Origin: Thauera sp. 2A1
GTDB lineage: Bacteria > Pseudomonadota > Gammaproteobacteria > Burkholderiales > Rhodocyclaceae
Direction: 5' to 3'
Assembly: GCF_009469595.2 (NCBI RefSeq)
Contig: NZ_SSXV01000019.1
Span: 1 to 64,000, forward strand
DNA length: 64,000 nucleotides
Shown one piece after another: positions 15,739-25,660 of this stretch. How positions within the stretch are numbered: the stretch's first letter is position 1; each line of letters starts with the position of its first letter. A program made the translations under genes and the position numbers. Below the pieces are notes generated by a model that did not search any database, was not told where the DNA came from, and saw only the letters and a program-made list of their open reading frames with translations.

Positions 15739-16266
15739 ATGGGTTTTGATCTGGTCAGCGCCGGCAAGGACGTGCCGAACGATATCAACGTCATCATCGA
15801 GATCTCCGCGCAGGGCGATCCGATCAAGTTCGAGGTGGACAAGGAAAGCGGCGCGGTCTTCGTGGACCGCTTCATGGGTACCTCGATGCGCTATCCGCTC
15901 AACTACGGCTACGTCCCGCACACCATCGCCGGCGACGGCGACCCGGTGGACGTGCTGGTGGTGACGCCCTTCCCGCTGGCCCCCGGCGTCGTGATCCGCT
16001 GCCGCCCGGTCGGCGTGCTGAAGATGGAAGACGACGGTGGCGTCGATGCCAAGGTTGTCGCGGTGCCGGTGTCCAAGCTGACCCCGCTGTACGACAAGGT
16101 GCAGACGACCGAAGACCTGCCCGAGTTGCTGATGAAGCAGACGGTGCATTTCTTCGAGCACTACAAGGATCTCGAGCCGGGCAAGTGGGTCAAGGTGCTG
16201 GGCTGGGGCACGGTCGAGGACGCCAAGCAGGAAATCGTCAACGGCCTCGCTGCCGCGAAGAAGTAA
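15739..16266 (+). CDS. ppa: Inorganic pyrophosphatase, family I
   Basis: Soluble Mg-dependent enzyme that hydrolyses pyrophosphate and pulls biosynthetic reactions forward. The 175-aa length is that of bacterial hexameric enzymes. The active-site pattern DGDPVDVLV (the family signature D-[SGDN]-D-[PE]-[LIVMF]-D) is present, together with the substrate-binding segments [19 protein letters not shown] and [19 protein letters not shown] precedes the ATG. It is a stand-alone housekeeping gene closed by a terminator at 16312. Confidence 0.97.
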   Translation: MGFDLVSAGKDVPNDINVIIEISAQGDPIKFEVDKESGAVFVDRFMGTSMRYPLNYGYVPHTIAGDGDPVDVLVVTPFPLAPGVVIRCRPVGVLKMEDDGGVDAKVVAVPVSKLTPLYDKVQTTEDLPELLMKQTVHFFEHYKDLEPGKWVKVLGWGTVEDAKQEIVNGLAAAKK

Positions 16267-16311
16267 GCAACAACGGCTGGTTTCGCTCGCCGGCTGGCGG
16301 GCAGAAACATC

Positions 16312-16343
16312 GAGGGACTCGCAGCGCGCGGGTCCCTCTTTTT
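16312..16343 (+). terminator. Rho-independent terminator of ppa
   Basis: GAGGGAC (16312-16318) pairs with GTCCCTC (16332-16338), followed by five Ts. The loop is GC-rich and may pair further. It ends the ppa transcript. Confidence 0.85.
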
Positions 16344-16404
16344 CGTCCACCTCCGATCGGTGATGCTGTCGCCGGGTGGTCATGGCGGCACGTGGAGAGT
16401 GGCG

Positions 16405-17196
16405 ATGAAATCGATACGGGCGCTGGAGCGGGGGCTCGAGGTCTTGCGACTGCTGAGCCAGCACGAAGGGCGTTCGCTGCAGCAACTGCATGAAGCCTGC
16501 GGCCTGCCCAAGCCGACGCTGCTGCGCATCCTGCATACGCTGGAGCAGGCCGGGCTGGCGTGGCGCGCGATCTATGACGGCTACTGGCGGCGGGGCGTGT
16601 CGCTGCAGGTGGACGAGCGACCGTCCGAGCACGCGCTGCGCCTGGCCGAAATCGCTGCGCCCCACCTGGCGGCCCTGCAGCGCAAGGCATTGTGGCCGTC
16701 CGATCTGCTGATCTACAACGACTACATGATGGAGCTGGCCGAGAGCTCGCGCCGGCTGTCGGGGCTGGCGATCAACAGCCGATATCGCATCGGCTTTCGC
16801 GTCGACCTGTTCCTGTCCGCCCCGGGCCGGGCGTGGCTGGCGTGGTGCTCGGCGGCCGAGCGCGAGGCTGCGCTCGCACATTACCGCGAGCATCCGCCGG
16901 CGAACATGCGCAGCGCCCAGGTCTTCCGGCACGAGCTGGACGCCATCGTGGAGGACACGCGGCAGCGCGGGTTTGCCGTGCGCGACGCGGGTTTCGGCGG
17001 CGCTGAAGTGGAGATGAGCGAGTTCGACGACGGCCTGGATGCGATCGCTGTGCCCATCTTGACGTCGGCCGGCGTGCGCGGCTGCATCAACCTGGTGTGG
17101 CCACGCCGCTACGGGTTGCGCGCCAAGGTGGTCGAGGCGCACCTGGTGGATTTGCGCGCGACGGCACAGGCCATCGCCGACAATCTGCGCGACTGA
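16405..17196 (+). CDS. IclR-family transcription regulator
   Basis: A 263-aa regulator with an N-terminal winged helix (ALERGLEVLRLLSQHEG, then LPKPTLLRILHTLEQAGL as recognition region) and a C-terminal IclR effector domain ending in GVRGCINLVWPRRYG. It resembles MhpR-like members that control aromatic-acid catabolism, but no catabolic gene adjoins it here and the target is unknown. The ATG at 16405 has GGAG 9 nt upstream; the frame back to 16360 is not needed. Confidence 0.9.
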   Translation: MKSIRALERGLEVLRLLSQHEGRSLQQLHEACGLPKPTLLRILHTLEQAGLAWRAIYDGYWRRGVSLQVDERPSEHALRLAEIAAPHLAALQRKALWPSDLLIYNDYMMELAESSRRLSGLAINSRYRIGFRVDLFLSAPGRAWLAWCSAAEREAALAHYREHPPANMRSAQVFRHELDAIVEDTRQRGFAVRDAGFGGAEVEMSEFDDGLDAIAVPILTSAGVRGCINLVWPRRYGLRAKVVEAHLVDLRATAQAIADNLRD

Positions 17197-17251
17197 CGGG
17201 CTTGAGCGGTATTGCGACGCAGGCGGCTGCCTGCGCCATCCACCACGAGTG

Positions 17252-19339
17252 TCAGCGCGGCGCCGCCGTGTCGACGCGACGCAGCACGATTTCCAGGTTG
17301 CGCCGGATGCGCGCATCGTCGGGCAGGAGTTCGGCGGCGCGCTGCAGCTCCTGCGCCGCCTCGCGCCACTGCTGGCGTTGTCCGGCCAGCAAGCCGAGGG
17401 CGAAATGCAGTTCGCCCGGGTTGGCCGATTGTGCGACGCCCTCGCGCAGCAGATGCCGGGCTTCGTCCTGCCGCTGTGACGCGAGCAGCAGTTGCGCATA
17501 GCTCAGGCGGGCGAGATTGACCGCCGGGTCCTGCGCGATCGCGAGCCGGTAATGGCGCTCCGCTGCGGGCTTGTCGCCCTGAGCATCGAGCAGCGTCGCC
17601 AGGTTGACCTGGGCGCTGGGCATGTCGCCCATGGCCTGCTGAGCGGCGACGAATTCCGCCAGCGCACGATTGCGCAGCGGGCGTGCCGGCGCCGGGATCT
17701 GCGCCTCGGCGAGGTCGGCCAGGCCACGTGCGGCAGTGATGCGTACCGCACGGACCGGATCGGCCAGCAGGGCGGTAAGTCGCGCGAGCCGCTCCTCTGC
17801 CGGGCGCGCGCTCCAGGCTGCGGCAGATGCGGTGCGCACGGCCGGGTCGGCGTCGGTCAGCGATGCGGGGGGTGGTACGCCGCCCAGGGCGGCGAGCTGT
17901 TCGATCGCGCTGGCACGGACGATCGCCGGCTGTCGCGCGTCCTCTATCAGTGCAAGCAGCCGGGTGTCACTGCCGGGCTGGCCGCCACGCGCGGCGGCGA
18001 ACACCTCGCCGTAGTGCTCGGGCGCCGTCCTGCTGCCATGCTGGCGGACGATCGCCGCCGCCGCCCATGCGGCGGAGCGGTCGGCGTGGCAATCCTGGCA
18101 GGCATTGGGTGTGCCGATGCGCTGGGTCAGGTCGGGGCGCGGGATGCGGATTGCGTGGTCGCGCCGTGCATGGACGACCATGTAGTTGCGGCTCGGCATG
18201 TGGCAGGAGACGCATTCGCTGCCGGGCTTTCCAGCCGTGTGGAAGTGGTGCTGCGGCGAATCGTAGTTCTTCGCCTTGAGACCGGGGAAGCGCGCCGTGT
18301 CGGGTGCCTGGTTGTGGCAGGCCGTACACAGCGCGTTGCCGTCGGCGCGCAGCCTGCCGCTGTGCGGCTCGTGGCAATTGGTGCACGCCACGCCGGCCTG
18401 GTACATGCGGCTCTGGCGGAAGGAGCCGTATTCGAACACTTCCGCCAGTTGCTGGCCGTCGGCATGGTACAGCTCGGACCGCAGGTTGTCGGGAACGAAA
18501 TTGTCGAGCAAGGGCGTCCCCGGTACGGTCGTCTCCAGCAGGCGGGTGCGGCGTGAATGACAGGCGGCGCACTGGTCGACCTGGGCGTGCGCGTCACCCA
18601 GCGCCTGGTTTGGCGTCATCGTCGGGCGGGCAAGGGCCGCGGATTGCCTGGTCGGCGCGCCAGCCGGAAGGGGGGGCTGCGCGAGCTGTCGGGCGCTGAC
18701 GGCATGTTCGCGACCGGGTCCGTGGCAGGCCTGGCAGCCGACGTTCGGCTCGACCCAGGTGGTCCGATAGCTGTCCCGCGCCGCGTCGTATCCCTTGTTG
18801 AAGGCGGTGGTGTGGCACTCGCCACACATCAGGTTCCAGTTCTGGTAGCGGCCGCTCCAGTGCAGGCTGCTGCCAGGGGCGATGCCGCCTTCTGTCTGCA
18901 GCGAGAACCACCGGCGCTGGTGCGTATCCCAGGCGATCGTCAGCGCTTGCAGGCGACCGCCGGGCAGTGGAAGCAGGTATTGCTGCAGCGGATCGATGCC
19001 AAAGGTATGGGTGATCGGGAAGTCGGTTTCCTTGCCGTCGGGGCCGGTGGTGCGGACGAAAAAGGCGTCTCCACGGCGAAAAAAACGGGCGCGATGATCT
19101 GCGCCCGAGAAGAGTGAGTCGTTGAAATCGGCGCGCACGGTGGCGGGTGTTGCCGCCTGCATCGCGCGCTCGTGCTTGGAGCCGGTCCATGCCGTCGCCT
19201 GCGGCTGATGGCAGGCGACGCATTCACTGTCGGGTACGTGGTCTGCGCGCACCTCGGCTCGCGGCGCCGCGGCAAAGGCCGACAGCGACGCGAGCAGCAG
19301 GAGCACGACGAGCAAGCTGCGCAGCACCGGTTCCGCCAT
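17252..19339 (-). CDS. Octaheme c-type cytochrome with HEAT-like and TPR C-terminus
   Basis: Exported protein of about 695 aa. A hydrophobic signal peptide (residues 1-26) is followed by eight CxxCH motifs: CVACH, CGECH, CQACH, CAACH, CTNCH, CTACH, CVSCH and CQDCH. The last third (from about 440) lacks hemes and reads as short HEAT-like helices (AIVRASAIEQLAALG and similar) then TPR units (AERHYRLAIAQDPA, AAQELQRAAELLPDDA). Related cytochromes are widespread but uncharacterised. The start could also be the GTG at 19342. It lies 17 nt downstream of a sulfatase gene on the same strand and is probably cotranscribed. Confidence 0.9.
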   Translation of the reverse strand: MAEPVLRSLLVVLLLLASLSAFAAAPRAEVRADHVPDSECVACHQPQATAWTGSKHERAMQAATPATVRADFNDSLFSGADHRARFFRRGDAFFVRTTGPDGKETDFPITHTFGIDPLQQYLLPLPGGRLQALTIAWDTHQRRWFSLQTEGGIAPGSSLHWSGRYQNWNLMCGECHTTAFNKGYDAARDSYRTTWVEPNVGCQACHGPGREHAVSARQLAQPPLPAGAPTRQSAALARPTMTPNQALGDAHAQVDQCAACHSRRTRLLETTVPGTPLLDNFVPDNLRSELYHADGQQLAEVFEYGSFRQSRMYQAGVACTNCHEPHSGRLRADGNALCTACHNQAPDTARFPGLKAKNYDSPQHHFHTAGKPGSECVSCHMPSRNYMVVHARRDHAIRIPRPDLTQRIGTPNACQDCHADRSAAWAAAAIVRQHGSRTAPEHYGEVFAAARGGQPGSDTRLLALIEDARQPAIVRASAIEQLAALGGVPPPASLTDADPAVRTASAAAWSARPAEERLARLTALLADPVRAVRITAARGLADLAEAQIPAPARPLRNRALAEFVAAQQAMGDMPSAQVNLATLLDAQGDKPAAERHYRLAIAQDPAVNLARLSYAQLLLASQRQDEARHLLREGVAQSANPGELHFALGLLAGQRQQWREAAQELQRAAELLPDDARIRRNLEIVLRRVDTAAPR

Positions 19340-19356
19340 CACCGACGATCGAAGGC

Positions 19357-21120
19357 TTACTTCGCAGCGCGCGGCTTCATCGCCGCTTCGATCTTCAGAT
19401 CGTCATAGTACTTGCCGGCATTGCTGTAGCCCGGACGGTAGGCGAGACCGTCGATTTCCAGCGTGCCGGTGTCGGCCACGTAGTCCTTCCACGCAACCAG
19501 CAGTTCGCCGAGCTTCTGCGGGTTCTGTGCGGCGAGGTCGCGGCTTTCCGCCCTGTCCTGGGCGAGGTTGTACAGCTCCCAGCCATCCTTGCCCCAGGGC
19601 TTGTTCGCATACACGATCTTCCAGTCGCCCTTGCGCAAGGCCTTGCGCCCGCCCAGCTCCCAGCCGACGGCATCATTCGCGCCGCGCACCTGCTGCGCCT
19701 TGCCCTGCAGGTAGGGCAGCATGGACTTGCCGCGCAGCGGCAACACTTCCTTGCCCTTGTACTCGGTGCCTGGGTGCTTCGCGCCGGCAAGTTCGTAGAT
19801 GGTCGGCGCCACATCGGTGACATGGGCAAACTCGCGCTTGATGGTGCCACCCTTGATGCCCGGGCCCCAGGCGATGGCGGGCACCGAGATGCCGCCCTCG
19901 TACATGAACGACTTGTAGAGCTTGAACGGGGTCGAGCCGACCTGCGCCCAGCCCGGTCCATATTCGATGAAGGATCCTGGCTTGCCAATGTTGGCGTTGC
20001 TGTTGTCCATGTCCTTGTGGATCCACTCGCGGGTGCGGCCCACGTCATACACCGAGTTGCCGTCGGCGCCATTGTCGGACATGAAGAACACGAAGGTATT
20101 GTCGAGTTCGCCCCTTGCCTTCAGATACTCGAGCACGCGGCCGATCTGCTGGTCCATGTTGTCGACCATGGCAGCATAGACCGTCATGCGGCGGGCTTCG
20201 GATTCCTTTTCGACCTGCGACAGGCTCTCCCACTTGGGCCAGTAAGGGTGGCCTTCATACACCGGCGTGTCGGCGGGTACGATGCCCTGCTTGATCATGC
20301 GCTCCAGGCGCTCCTTGCGCAGCTTGTCGTAGCCGGCCTTGTAGTGGCCTTCGTACTTGGCGATGTCGGCGTCGGGAGCATGCAGTGGCCAGTGCGGCGC
20401 GGTGAAGGCGAGATAGCCGAAGAACGGCTTGCCCGAGGATTCGCCGCTCTTCAGGTACTCCAGGAGTTTGTCGGTGAAGGCCACGGAGGAGTAGAAGCCG
20501 TCGCGCGGAATGTCGATGGCTTTGCCGTTCTCTCGGTAGATCGCCTTCGGCGGCTTGTTCGGATCCATGGCGACGATGCCCGACTGGTCGCCGAAGTGGC
20601 TGGCACCGCCTTGAACCATTGCATACGAATGCTCGAAGCCGCGGGTCGCGGGGCTTAGCTCCTCCTTGACGCCGAGGTGCCACTTGCCCGCCATCGCGGT
20701 GCGGTAGCCCGCATCCTTGAGCACCTGGGCCATCGGCACTACGCGCTCGTTCAGGTAGCCCTCGTAGCCGGGTTTGCCCATCTGCTCTGGAAGCATCAAC
20801 TCGGCCATGTCGCCGAAGCCGACGAGGTGGTTGTCGCTGCCCGACATCAGCATCGCCCGGGTCGGCGAGCAGAACGGCGAAGCGTAGAAGCTCGTCATCT
20901 TCGCGCCGGTGCTGGCCAGCTTGTCGAGGTTGGGCGTGGCGATCTCGGCGCCGTAGGCGCCGAGATCGGTATAGCCGAGGTCGTCGGCGACGATCAGCAG
21001 GATGTTGGGGCGCTTGGCCGGGGCGCTCGCGGGCGATGCGGCATGCACCGCGGGCAGGAACATTGCCGTGGCAACGGCAGGTGCGCACAGCGTCGCAAAG
21101 CGTCGGGTGATCGGTTTCAT
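19357..21120 (-). CDS. Exported type I sulfatase (arylsulfatase-like)
   Basis: A 587-aa sulfatase of the alkaline-phosphatase superfamily. A signal peptide (to about VHA, residue 27) is followed by the metal-binding RPNILLIVADDLGY. The formylglycine site is C84-S-P-T-R88, so it is a Cys-type enzyme needing an aerobic formylglycine-generating enzyme or anSME; none is in the window. The ATG at 21120 follows GAGGAGACAGCC; upstream codons to 21237 are not signal-like. It is first in an apparent operon with the octaheme cytochrome. Its substrate is unknown; an alkylsulfatase or choline-sulfatase-like role is possible. Confidence 0.92.
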   Translation of the reverse strand: MKPITRRFATLCAPAVATAMFLPAVHAASPASAPAKRPNILLIVADDLGYTDLGAYGAEIATPNLDKLASTGAKMTSFYASPFCSPTRAMLMSGSDNHLVGFGDMAELMLPEQMGKPGYEGYLNERVVPMAQVLKDAGYRTAMAGKWHLGVKEELSPATRGFEHSYAMVQGGASHFGDQSGIVAMDPNKPPKAIYRENGKAIDIPRDGFYSSVAFTDKLLEYLKSGESSGKPFFGYLAFTAPHWPLHAPDADIAKYEGHYKAGYDKLRKERLERMIKQGIVPADTPVYEGHPYWPKWESLSQVEKESEARRMTVYAAMVDNMDQQIGRVLEYLKARGELDNTFVFFMSDNGADGNSVYDVGRTREWIHKDMDNSNANIGKPGSFIEYGPGWAQVGSTPFKLYKSFMYEGGISVPAIAWGPGIKGGTIKREFAHVTDVAPTIYELAGAKHPGTEYKGKEVLPLRGKSMLPYLQGKAQQVRGANDAVGWELGGRKALRKGDWKIVYANKPWGKDGWELYNLAQDRAESRDLAAQNPQKLGELLVAWKDYVADTGTLEIDGLAYRPGYSNAGKYYDDLKIEAAMKPRAAK

Positions 21121-21383
21121 GGCTGTCTCCTCGGGATCTGCATTGTTATGCAAAACATTAATGCATGGATGGAATTTATCGATCCTCGAGATTTTCTGAA
21201 AGACATCTGACGAATTGTTCCACCAGGTGGAATTCATCGAGGCCGGTCGTCAGGAGAGGCGGCAACCGCCCATCGGAGGCCGTGGGCGAAGCGAGGTTTG
21301 TGCAATGCAAAATGGTGATATAATTCAACCATTGATGTTGCTATGCAGTATGTTTGAATTCAATCATCCTCAAGGAGCTCCTG
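21121..21383. other. Divergent intergenic region, sulfatase / secreted repeat protein
   Basis: This 263-bp AT-richer stretch separates divergent genes. A TATAAT at 21319-21324 in the context TGATATAAT is the best -10 for the gene at 21384, though no -35 fits well (TTGTGC at 21298 leaves 15 bp). No gene or known operator was recognised. Confidence 0.5.
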
Positions 21384-21845
21384 ATGGCGACCATCAGCAA
21401 ACTCGTGATCTCCGCCGCGACGGCCCTTGTTGCGGCAGTGGCAGCCGCTGCGCCGGCGTTCGCCGCGTCTGATGCGGCAGCCTTCGGCCTGTCGGTGGCC
21501 ACGCCGTCGGGCGTGGCCCAGCGCCTCGAATTCCGCAGTGCCGAAGGCTGGCGCGTGGTGAGCGAAGGCGGCGTCCGGACCGTCAAGCTCGACCTGTCCG
21601 ACGGCGCTAACGACGCTGCGGCACAGCCGCTCGCCGTGTTCATCGACCGCCCCACGGGAAGCACCTTCGTCTACATGCCTGAGGCGGGGTGGCAATACCT
21701 TGGCCGCAGCGATTTTGGCGCGGCCGCACAAGCGGACGCAGGCGCGATGACGCTGTTCATCGATGGGCCGAGCGGTTTCGTCTATCGCTACGTGGCCGAG
21801 CAGGGCTGGAAGTTCGCCGGACGCATGGGCGAGCAGAAGCTCTGA
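21384..21845 (+). CDS. Secreted small protein with two 25-residue repeats, function unknown
   Basis: A 153-aa protein with a clear signal peptide (cleavage likely after AFA, residue 27). The mature part holds two ungapped 25-residue repeats at 84-108 and 123-147, sharing 11 identities including FID-P-G, Y, E-GW and GR. A third related segment may be RLEFRSAEGWRVV at 48-60. Each repeat looks like a beta-hairpin with aromatic residues, suggesting a small periplasmic or extracellular beta-protein. AAGGAG precedes the ATG. I do not recognise the family. It is monocistronic with a strong terminator. Confidence 0.8.
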   Translation: MATISKLVISAATALVAAVAAAAPAFAASDAAAFGLSVATPSGVAQRLEFRSAEGWRVVSEGGVRTVKLDLSDGANDAAAQPLAVFIDRPTGSTFVYMPEAGWQYLGRSDFGAAAQADAGAMTLFIDGPSGFVYRYVAEQGWKFAGRMGEQKL

Positions 21846-21871
21846 GCCCCGAGCCGCCGGCAGGCGGCATG

Positions 21872-21910
21872 AAAAAAACGCTGCGTGGCATCGCCAGGCA
21901 GCGTTTTTTT
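21872..21910. terminator. Bidirectional terminator after the secreted repeat protein
   Basis: A7-CGCTGC at 21872-21884 pairs with GCAGCG-T7 at 21898-21910 around a 13-nt loop. It is A-rich on one side and T-rich on the other, so it works in both directions and also serves the Sel1 gene on minus. Confidence 0.92.
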
Positions 21911-21945
21911 CGAGCGTGCCGGGTGGAGCCTCGACAGGGCGCGAA

Positions 21946-22749
21946 TCAGCGCTCTGCTTCGTCCGCGCCCGCCTGGGCGGCGGCACCGACTTGCGCCGTA
22001 TGCGTCTGATCATGCGCCGAGCGGGCCTGTGCTTCGCGCAGTTGCTCCGGCCTGAGCTTGAGTGCAACGTTTTCGCGCTCGCTCAGGGCCTCGGTGTGGA
22101 GCGCGGCCGCAGCGCGGTTGAACCACACATAAGCTTCGACCAGGTCCTGCTTGACGCCCGTCCCGGCGCGGTACATCCGCCCCAGTTCCAGCATGCCTTC
22201 CGCATCGCCGCTTTCGGCGGCCTTGCGCAGCCAGGTGAGCGTCAGATCGAAGTTCTGCAGTACCCCCAGGCCTGTTCGATATAGCTTGCCGAGCTGCACC
22301 ATGGCACCGGTATGGCCGCTTTCCGCCGCCCGCCGCAACCAGCTCACCGCCTCTGAAGCGCCCTCGCGCCCGCGGCTGGTGTCATAGAGCATCGACTTCG
22401 CGAGACGGTACTGGGCGTCGGCATCGCCTGCCTGCGCCGCCTGGCGCAGGGCGTCGGACTCGCTTGCATGAGGCGCCGGGGTCGCAGTTTGCGACGGCTG
22501 CTCTCCTGTGCGGCCGTCGAGGATGTGATTGATCCCCAGGCCGACGCCGCCCAGCACGACGACCAGCAACCCGGCCGCCAGTCCGAAAAGTCTGCCCCGC
22601 CCCGCAGCCAGCGGGCTTGCCGGGCCGATGAAGCGATAGGAACAGTCCAGGCAGCGATAGGGATGGCTGCCTGGATGTTCGGACTTCTCGCGGTGAGAGC
22701 GCCATTTGGATTCGCGGCACGCCGTGCCACCGCAATTAGGGCATTTCAC
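21946..22749 (-). CDS. Sel1-repeat membrane protein with N-terminal zinc ribbon
   Basis: A 267-aa protein of unusual layout. Residues 1-40 form a putative zinc ribbon (CPNCGG, then CLDC) of the kind found on small cytoplasmic domains. One membrane helix follows (about 54-76). The remainder is periplasmic or exposed and contains Sel1-like repeats (ADAQYRLAKSMLYD, GAMVQLGKLYRTG, GMLELGRMYRAGTG), a solenoid used for protein binding. It ends in an Ala/Gln-rich tail. Its function is unknown; a scaffold or regulator of an envelope process is plausible. It lies 49 nt downstream of the nrdJ stop but on the same strand, so it precedes nothing obvious. Confidence 0.85.
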   Translation of the reverse strand: MKCPNCGGTACRESKWRSHREKSEHPGSHPYRCLDCSYRFIGPASPLAAGRGRLFGLAAGLLVVVLGGVGLGINHILDGRTGEQPSQTATPAPHASESDALRQAAQAGDADAQYRLAKSMLYDTSRGREGASEAVSWLRRAAESGHTGAMVQLGKLYRTGLGVLQNFDLTLTWLRKAAESGDAEGMLELGRMYRAGTGVKQDLVEAYVWFNRAAAALHTEALSERENVALKLRPEQLREAQARSAHDQTHTAQVGAAAQAGADEAER

Positions 22750-22798
22750 TTGGACGCAGCTCTCGGACGGATTTCAATCGCCCGCTAGGGTATCACCC

Positions 22799-25660
22799 TC
22801 ATCCGCAGGTGCCCACTGCGCCGCACGCAGTGCAGAAGTCGCAGCCGTCCTTGCGGATCACCGTGTGGTTGCCGCACTCGGTGCACAGCGCGCCTTGCAT
22901 CAGCTTGGGCTCGTTGTCGTCGCGCGGCGATTCGAGGATACCCATTTCGCGTGTCGGGTAGCCCTTCTCGTCGAGCACGCCGAGCATCGCGTAGCGGTGG
23001 ATGATCAGTTGCGCCAGATAGGCCACCGTGCTGGGGTAGTTCTGCTGGCGTTTCGTGCCGGGCACGAAGGCCATGAAGTCGCCCAGCGGCTCGGGATAGT
23101 CGAGCAGCTTGCGCAGCTTCATGCCGATCCATGCCGGGTCCATGACGCGCATGTCGAGCGACAGGATGCGCGTCAGGCCATCGAGCGCGCGCGGATAGTT
23201 GCCCGACAGCCACACTGAGTACGGCCGCGTGACACCGTCCGGCAGGGTGATTTCCTTCAGGCCGAGCACGAAGTCCTCGCCGGTGGCCGGGTTGTAGATG
23301 TCCACCGTCCACGACAGCGTGCCGTCGGTGCCGGTCTTGGGCTCCTCCAGGCTGAAGAGGGTGTCCAGCACCGGGTTGTGCTCGTCTTCCTTGTCGAAGG
23401 CGCCGAGCTTCTCGCAGCGGTAGCGCACCACCTGGGCGAACGCGGACACCGTGCCGGGGAAAAGCTTCTTCTCGCCATGCGGCGGGAAGGGCATCTCGAA
23501 GGACTTCTCGCCCACGGTGCGGGCCAGGGTCTCGAGCTTGAGCTTGAGCCAGCCGCGGTCGTTGGCGCGCATGTCCATCGACAGGGTCTTGGCCACCGCA
23601 CCCAGGCCGCGCGGCTGGTCGGCGCCATTCACCCACACTTCGAACGGGAAGGTGCCGCCGTTGGTGCCGAACTGGCCGACGAAGAGGGCAAAGTCACCCG
23701 TCGGCGTGCCGAGCATGTAGGTCCAGGCCATGTTGCCATCGGGCATCTCGGGGCGGCCCGGCCAGCGCAGGCTGGCCAGCACCGGGGCCGGAAGGCTCTT
23801 GATCGAAAGACGCTTGTTGGCATCGGCGATCTCGACGTCGTGCGGACGTTTCTGCTCGGTGGTCGGGGTGACGGACAGCACCGAGCCGAGCACGTTGTTG
23901 GGGCGGTAGGTGGCCAGGCCCTTGAGACCGGCCTTCCATGCGGTGAGGTAGAGGTCCTCGAATTCGGCGTACGGGTAGTCCTCCGGCACGTTCACCGTCT
24001 TGGAGATCGACGTGTCGACATAGGGCGCGACTGCGGCCACCATGTCCTTGTGCGCCTGCGCGGAGATCTCCAGCGCGGTGACGAAGGATTCAGGCAGGTT
24101 GTCGATATTGCCGCCAAGGTGCTTGTACAGGCGCCAGGCGTAGTCCTCCACCGCGTACTCCTTGAACGTACCGTCGGCCATGCGCTTGCGGCGGGTGTAC
24201 GTGTAGGAGAACGGCGGCTCGATGCCGTTGGAGGCGTTGTCGGCGAAGGCGAGCGAAATGGTGCCGGTAGGCGCGATCGACAGCAGGTGCGAGTTGCGGA
24301 TGCCGTGCTTGCGGATCTTGTCCTTCACCTCGGTCGGCAGGCGCGACGCGAAGTTGCCGCCAGACAGGTACAGGTCGGCATTGAACAGCGGGAAGGCTCC
24401 ACGCTCCTTGGCCAAGTCGGACGAAGCCAGGTAGGAGCGGTTGCGCATGTACTCGGAGATCTTGCGTGCTTCCTCGCGCGCTTCGGGCGTGTCGTAGCGC
24501 TTGCCGAGCATGATCAGCGCGTCGCCCAGGCCGGTGAAGCCCAGGCCCACGCGGCGCTTGGACTGCGCTTCGGCGTGCTGCTGCTCGAGCGGCCAGTGGG
24601 TGGCCTCGAGGACGTTGTCGAGCATGCGGATGGAGACGTCCACGATCTTGCCGAAACCGGCGTAATCGAATTCGGCCTTGTCGCTGAACGGGTTCTTCAC
24701 GAACAAGGTGAGGTTGATCGAGCCCAGGCAGCAGCAGCCGTAGGGCGGCAGCGGCTGTTCGGCGCAGGGGTTGGTGGCTTCGATCGTCTCGCAGTAATAG
24801 AGGTTGTTGTCCTGGTTCATGCGATCCAGGAACAGGATGCCCGGCTCGGCGTGGTCATAGGTGGAGCGCATGATCTGGTCCCACAGATCGCGCGCGCGCA
24901 CCTTGCGATACACCCACATGCCGTCGTCGCGCTGATAGGCGCCGCCCTGCTTGAACTCTTCGGCGGGCTCGGCCTTGTGCACCAGTTCGACGTCGCCGTC
25001 GGCTTCGACGGCATGCATGAAGGGGTCGGTGACGCCGACCGAGATGTTGAAGTTGGTGAGGTCGCCTTCATCCTTGGCGTGGATGAATTCCTCGATGTCG
25101 GGATGGTCGCAGCGCAGCACGCCCATCTGCGCGCCACGGCGGGCACCGGCCGATTCCACCGTCTCGCACGAGCGGTCGAACACGCGCATGTAGGACACCG
25201 GGCCGGAGGCGTTGGAGGCCGTGCCCTTGACCAGCGCGCCCTTCGGTCGGATCGACGAGAAGTCGTAGCCGACGCCGCCGCCGCGGCGCATGGTTTCCGC
25301 GGCCTGGGCCAGCGCGGTGTAGATGCCGGGGCGGCCATCGACCGCCTCGGTGACCGAGTCACCCACCGGTTGCACGAAGCAGTTGATCAGCGTGGCGGCC
25401 AGCGTGGTGCCGGCGGCGCTGTTGATGCGGCCGGCCGGAACGAACCCTTTTTCCTGCGCCTCGAGGAACTTCGCTTCCCAGTGGGCACGCTTGTCTTCGG
25501 CCTCGACGGCGGCGAGTGCGCGCGCGACGCGCTGACGCACCTCGGCAACGGACCGTTCGTTGCCTTTGGCGTATTTTTCGACGAGGACTTCGCCGGAGAT
25601 TTCCTGGGCGGCCAGCGTGCTGGCGTCGAGCTTGTCGGTGTGCTGGATCGTGGCGTTCAT
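22799..25660 (-). CDS. nrdJ: Class II (B12-dependent) ribonucleotide reductase
   Basis: Adenosylcobalamin-dependent reductase that makes deoxyribonucleotides independently of oxygen. The predicted protein is 953 aa. The catalytic core contains [22 protein letters not shown] and a C-terminal cysteine-rich region [22 protein letters not shown], likely the zinc ribbon/redox tail. Two similar TSCPD-type domains follow the barrel at roughly 640-740 and 790-880 (each with an LSMDMR or LSLDMR motif). The ATG at 25660 is preferred over a GTG at 25675 that abuts its own GAGGG. No cobalamin riboswitch was seen upstream; an NrdR-like box is at 25795. Confidence 0.96.
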   Translation of the reverse strand: MNATIQHTDKLDASTLAAQEISGEVLVEKYAKGNERSVAEVRQRVARALAAVEAEDKRAHWEAKFLEAQEKGFVPAGRINSAAGTTLAATLINCFVQPVGDSVTEAVDGRPGIYTALAQAAETMRRGGGVGYDFSSIRPKGALVKGTASNASGPVSYMRVFDRSCETVESAGARRGAQMGVLRCDHPDIEEFIHAKDEGDLTNFNISVGVTDPFMHAVEADGDVELVHKAEPAEEFKQGGAYQRDDGMWVYRKVRARDLWDQIMRSTYDHAEPGILFLDRMNQDNNLYYCETIEATNPCAEQPLPPYGCCCLGSINLTLFVKNPFSDKAEFDYAGFGKIVDVSIRMLDNVLEATHWPLEQQHAEAQSKRRVGLGFTGLGDALIMLGKRYDTPEAREEARKISEYMRNRSYLASSDLAKERGAFPLFNADLYLSGGNFASRLPTEVKDKIRKHGIRNSHLLSIAPTGTISLAFADNASNGIEPPFSYTYTRRKRMADGTFKEYAVEDYAWRLYKHLGGNIDNLPESFVTALEISAQAHKDMVAAVAPYVDTSISKTVNVPEDYPYAEFEDLYLTAWKAGLKGLATYRPNNVLGSVLSVTPTTEQKRPHDVEIADANKRLSIKSLPAPVLASLRWPGRPEMPDGNMAWTYMLGTPTGDFALFVGQFGTNGGTFPFEVWVNGADQPRGLGAVAKTLSMDMRANDRGWLKLKLETLARTVGEKSFEMPFPPHGEKKLFPGTVSAFAQVVRYRCEKLGAFDKEDEHNPVLDTLFSLEEPKTGTDGTLSWTVDIYNPATGEDFVLGLKEITLPDGVTRPYSVWLSGNYPRALDGLTRILSLDMRVMDPAWIGMKLRKLLDYPEPLGDFMAFVPGTKRQQNYPSTVAYLAQLIIHRYAMLGVLDEKGYPTREMGILESPRDDNEPKLMQGALCTECGNHTVIRKDGCDFCTACGAVGTCG

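Noticed and set aside
17218-17235. Seven-pair hairpin after the IclR gene
   Set aside because: No T tract follows and such GC hairpins are frequent by chance here; not called as a terminator.
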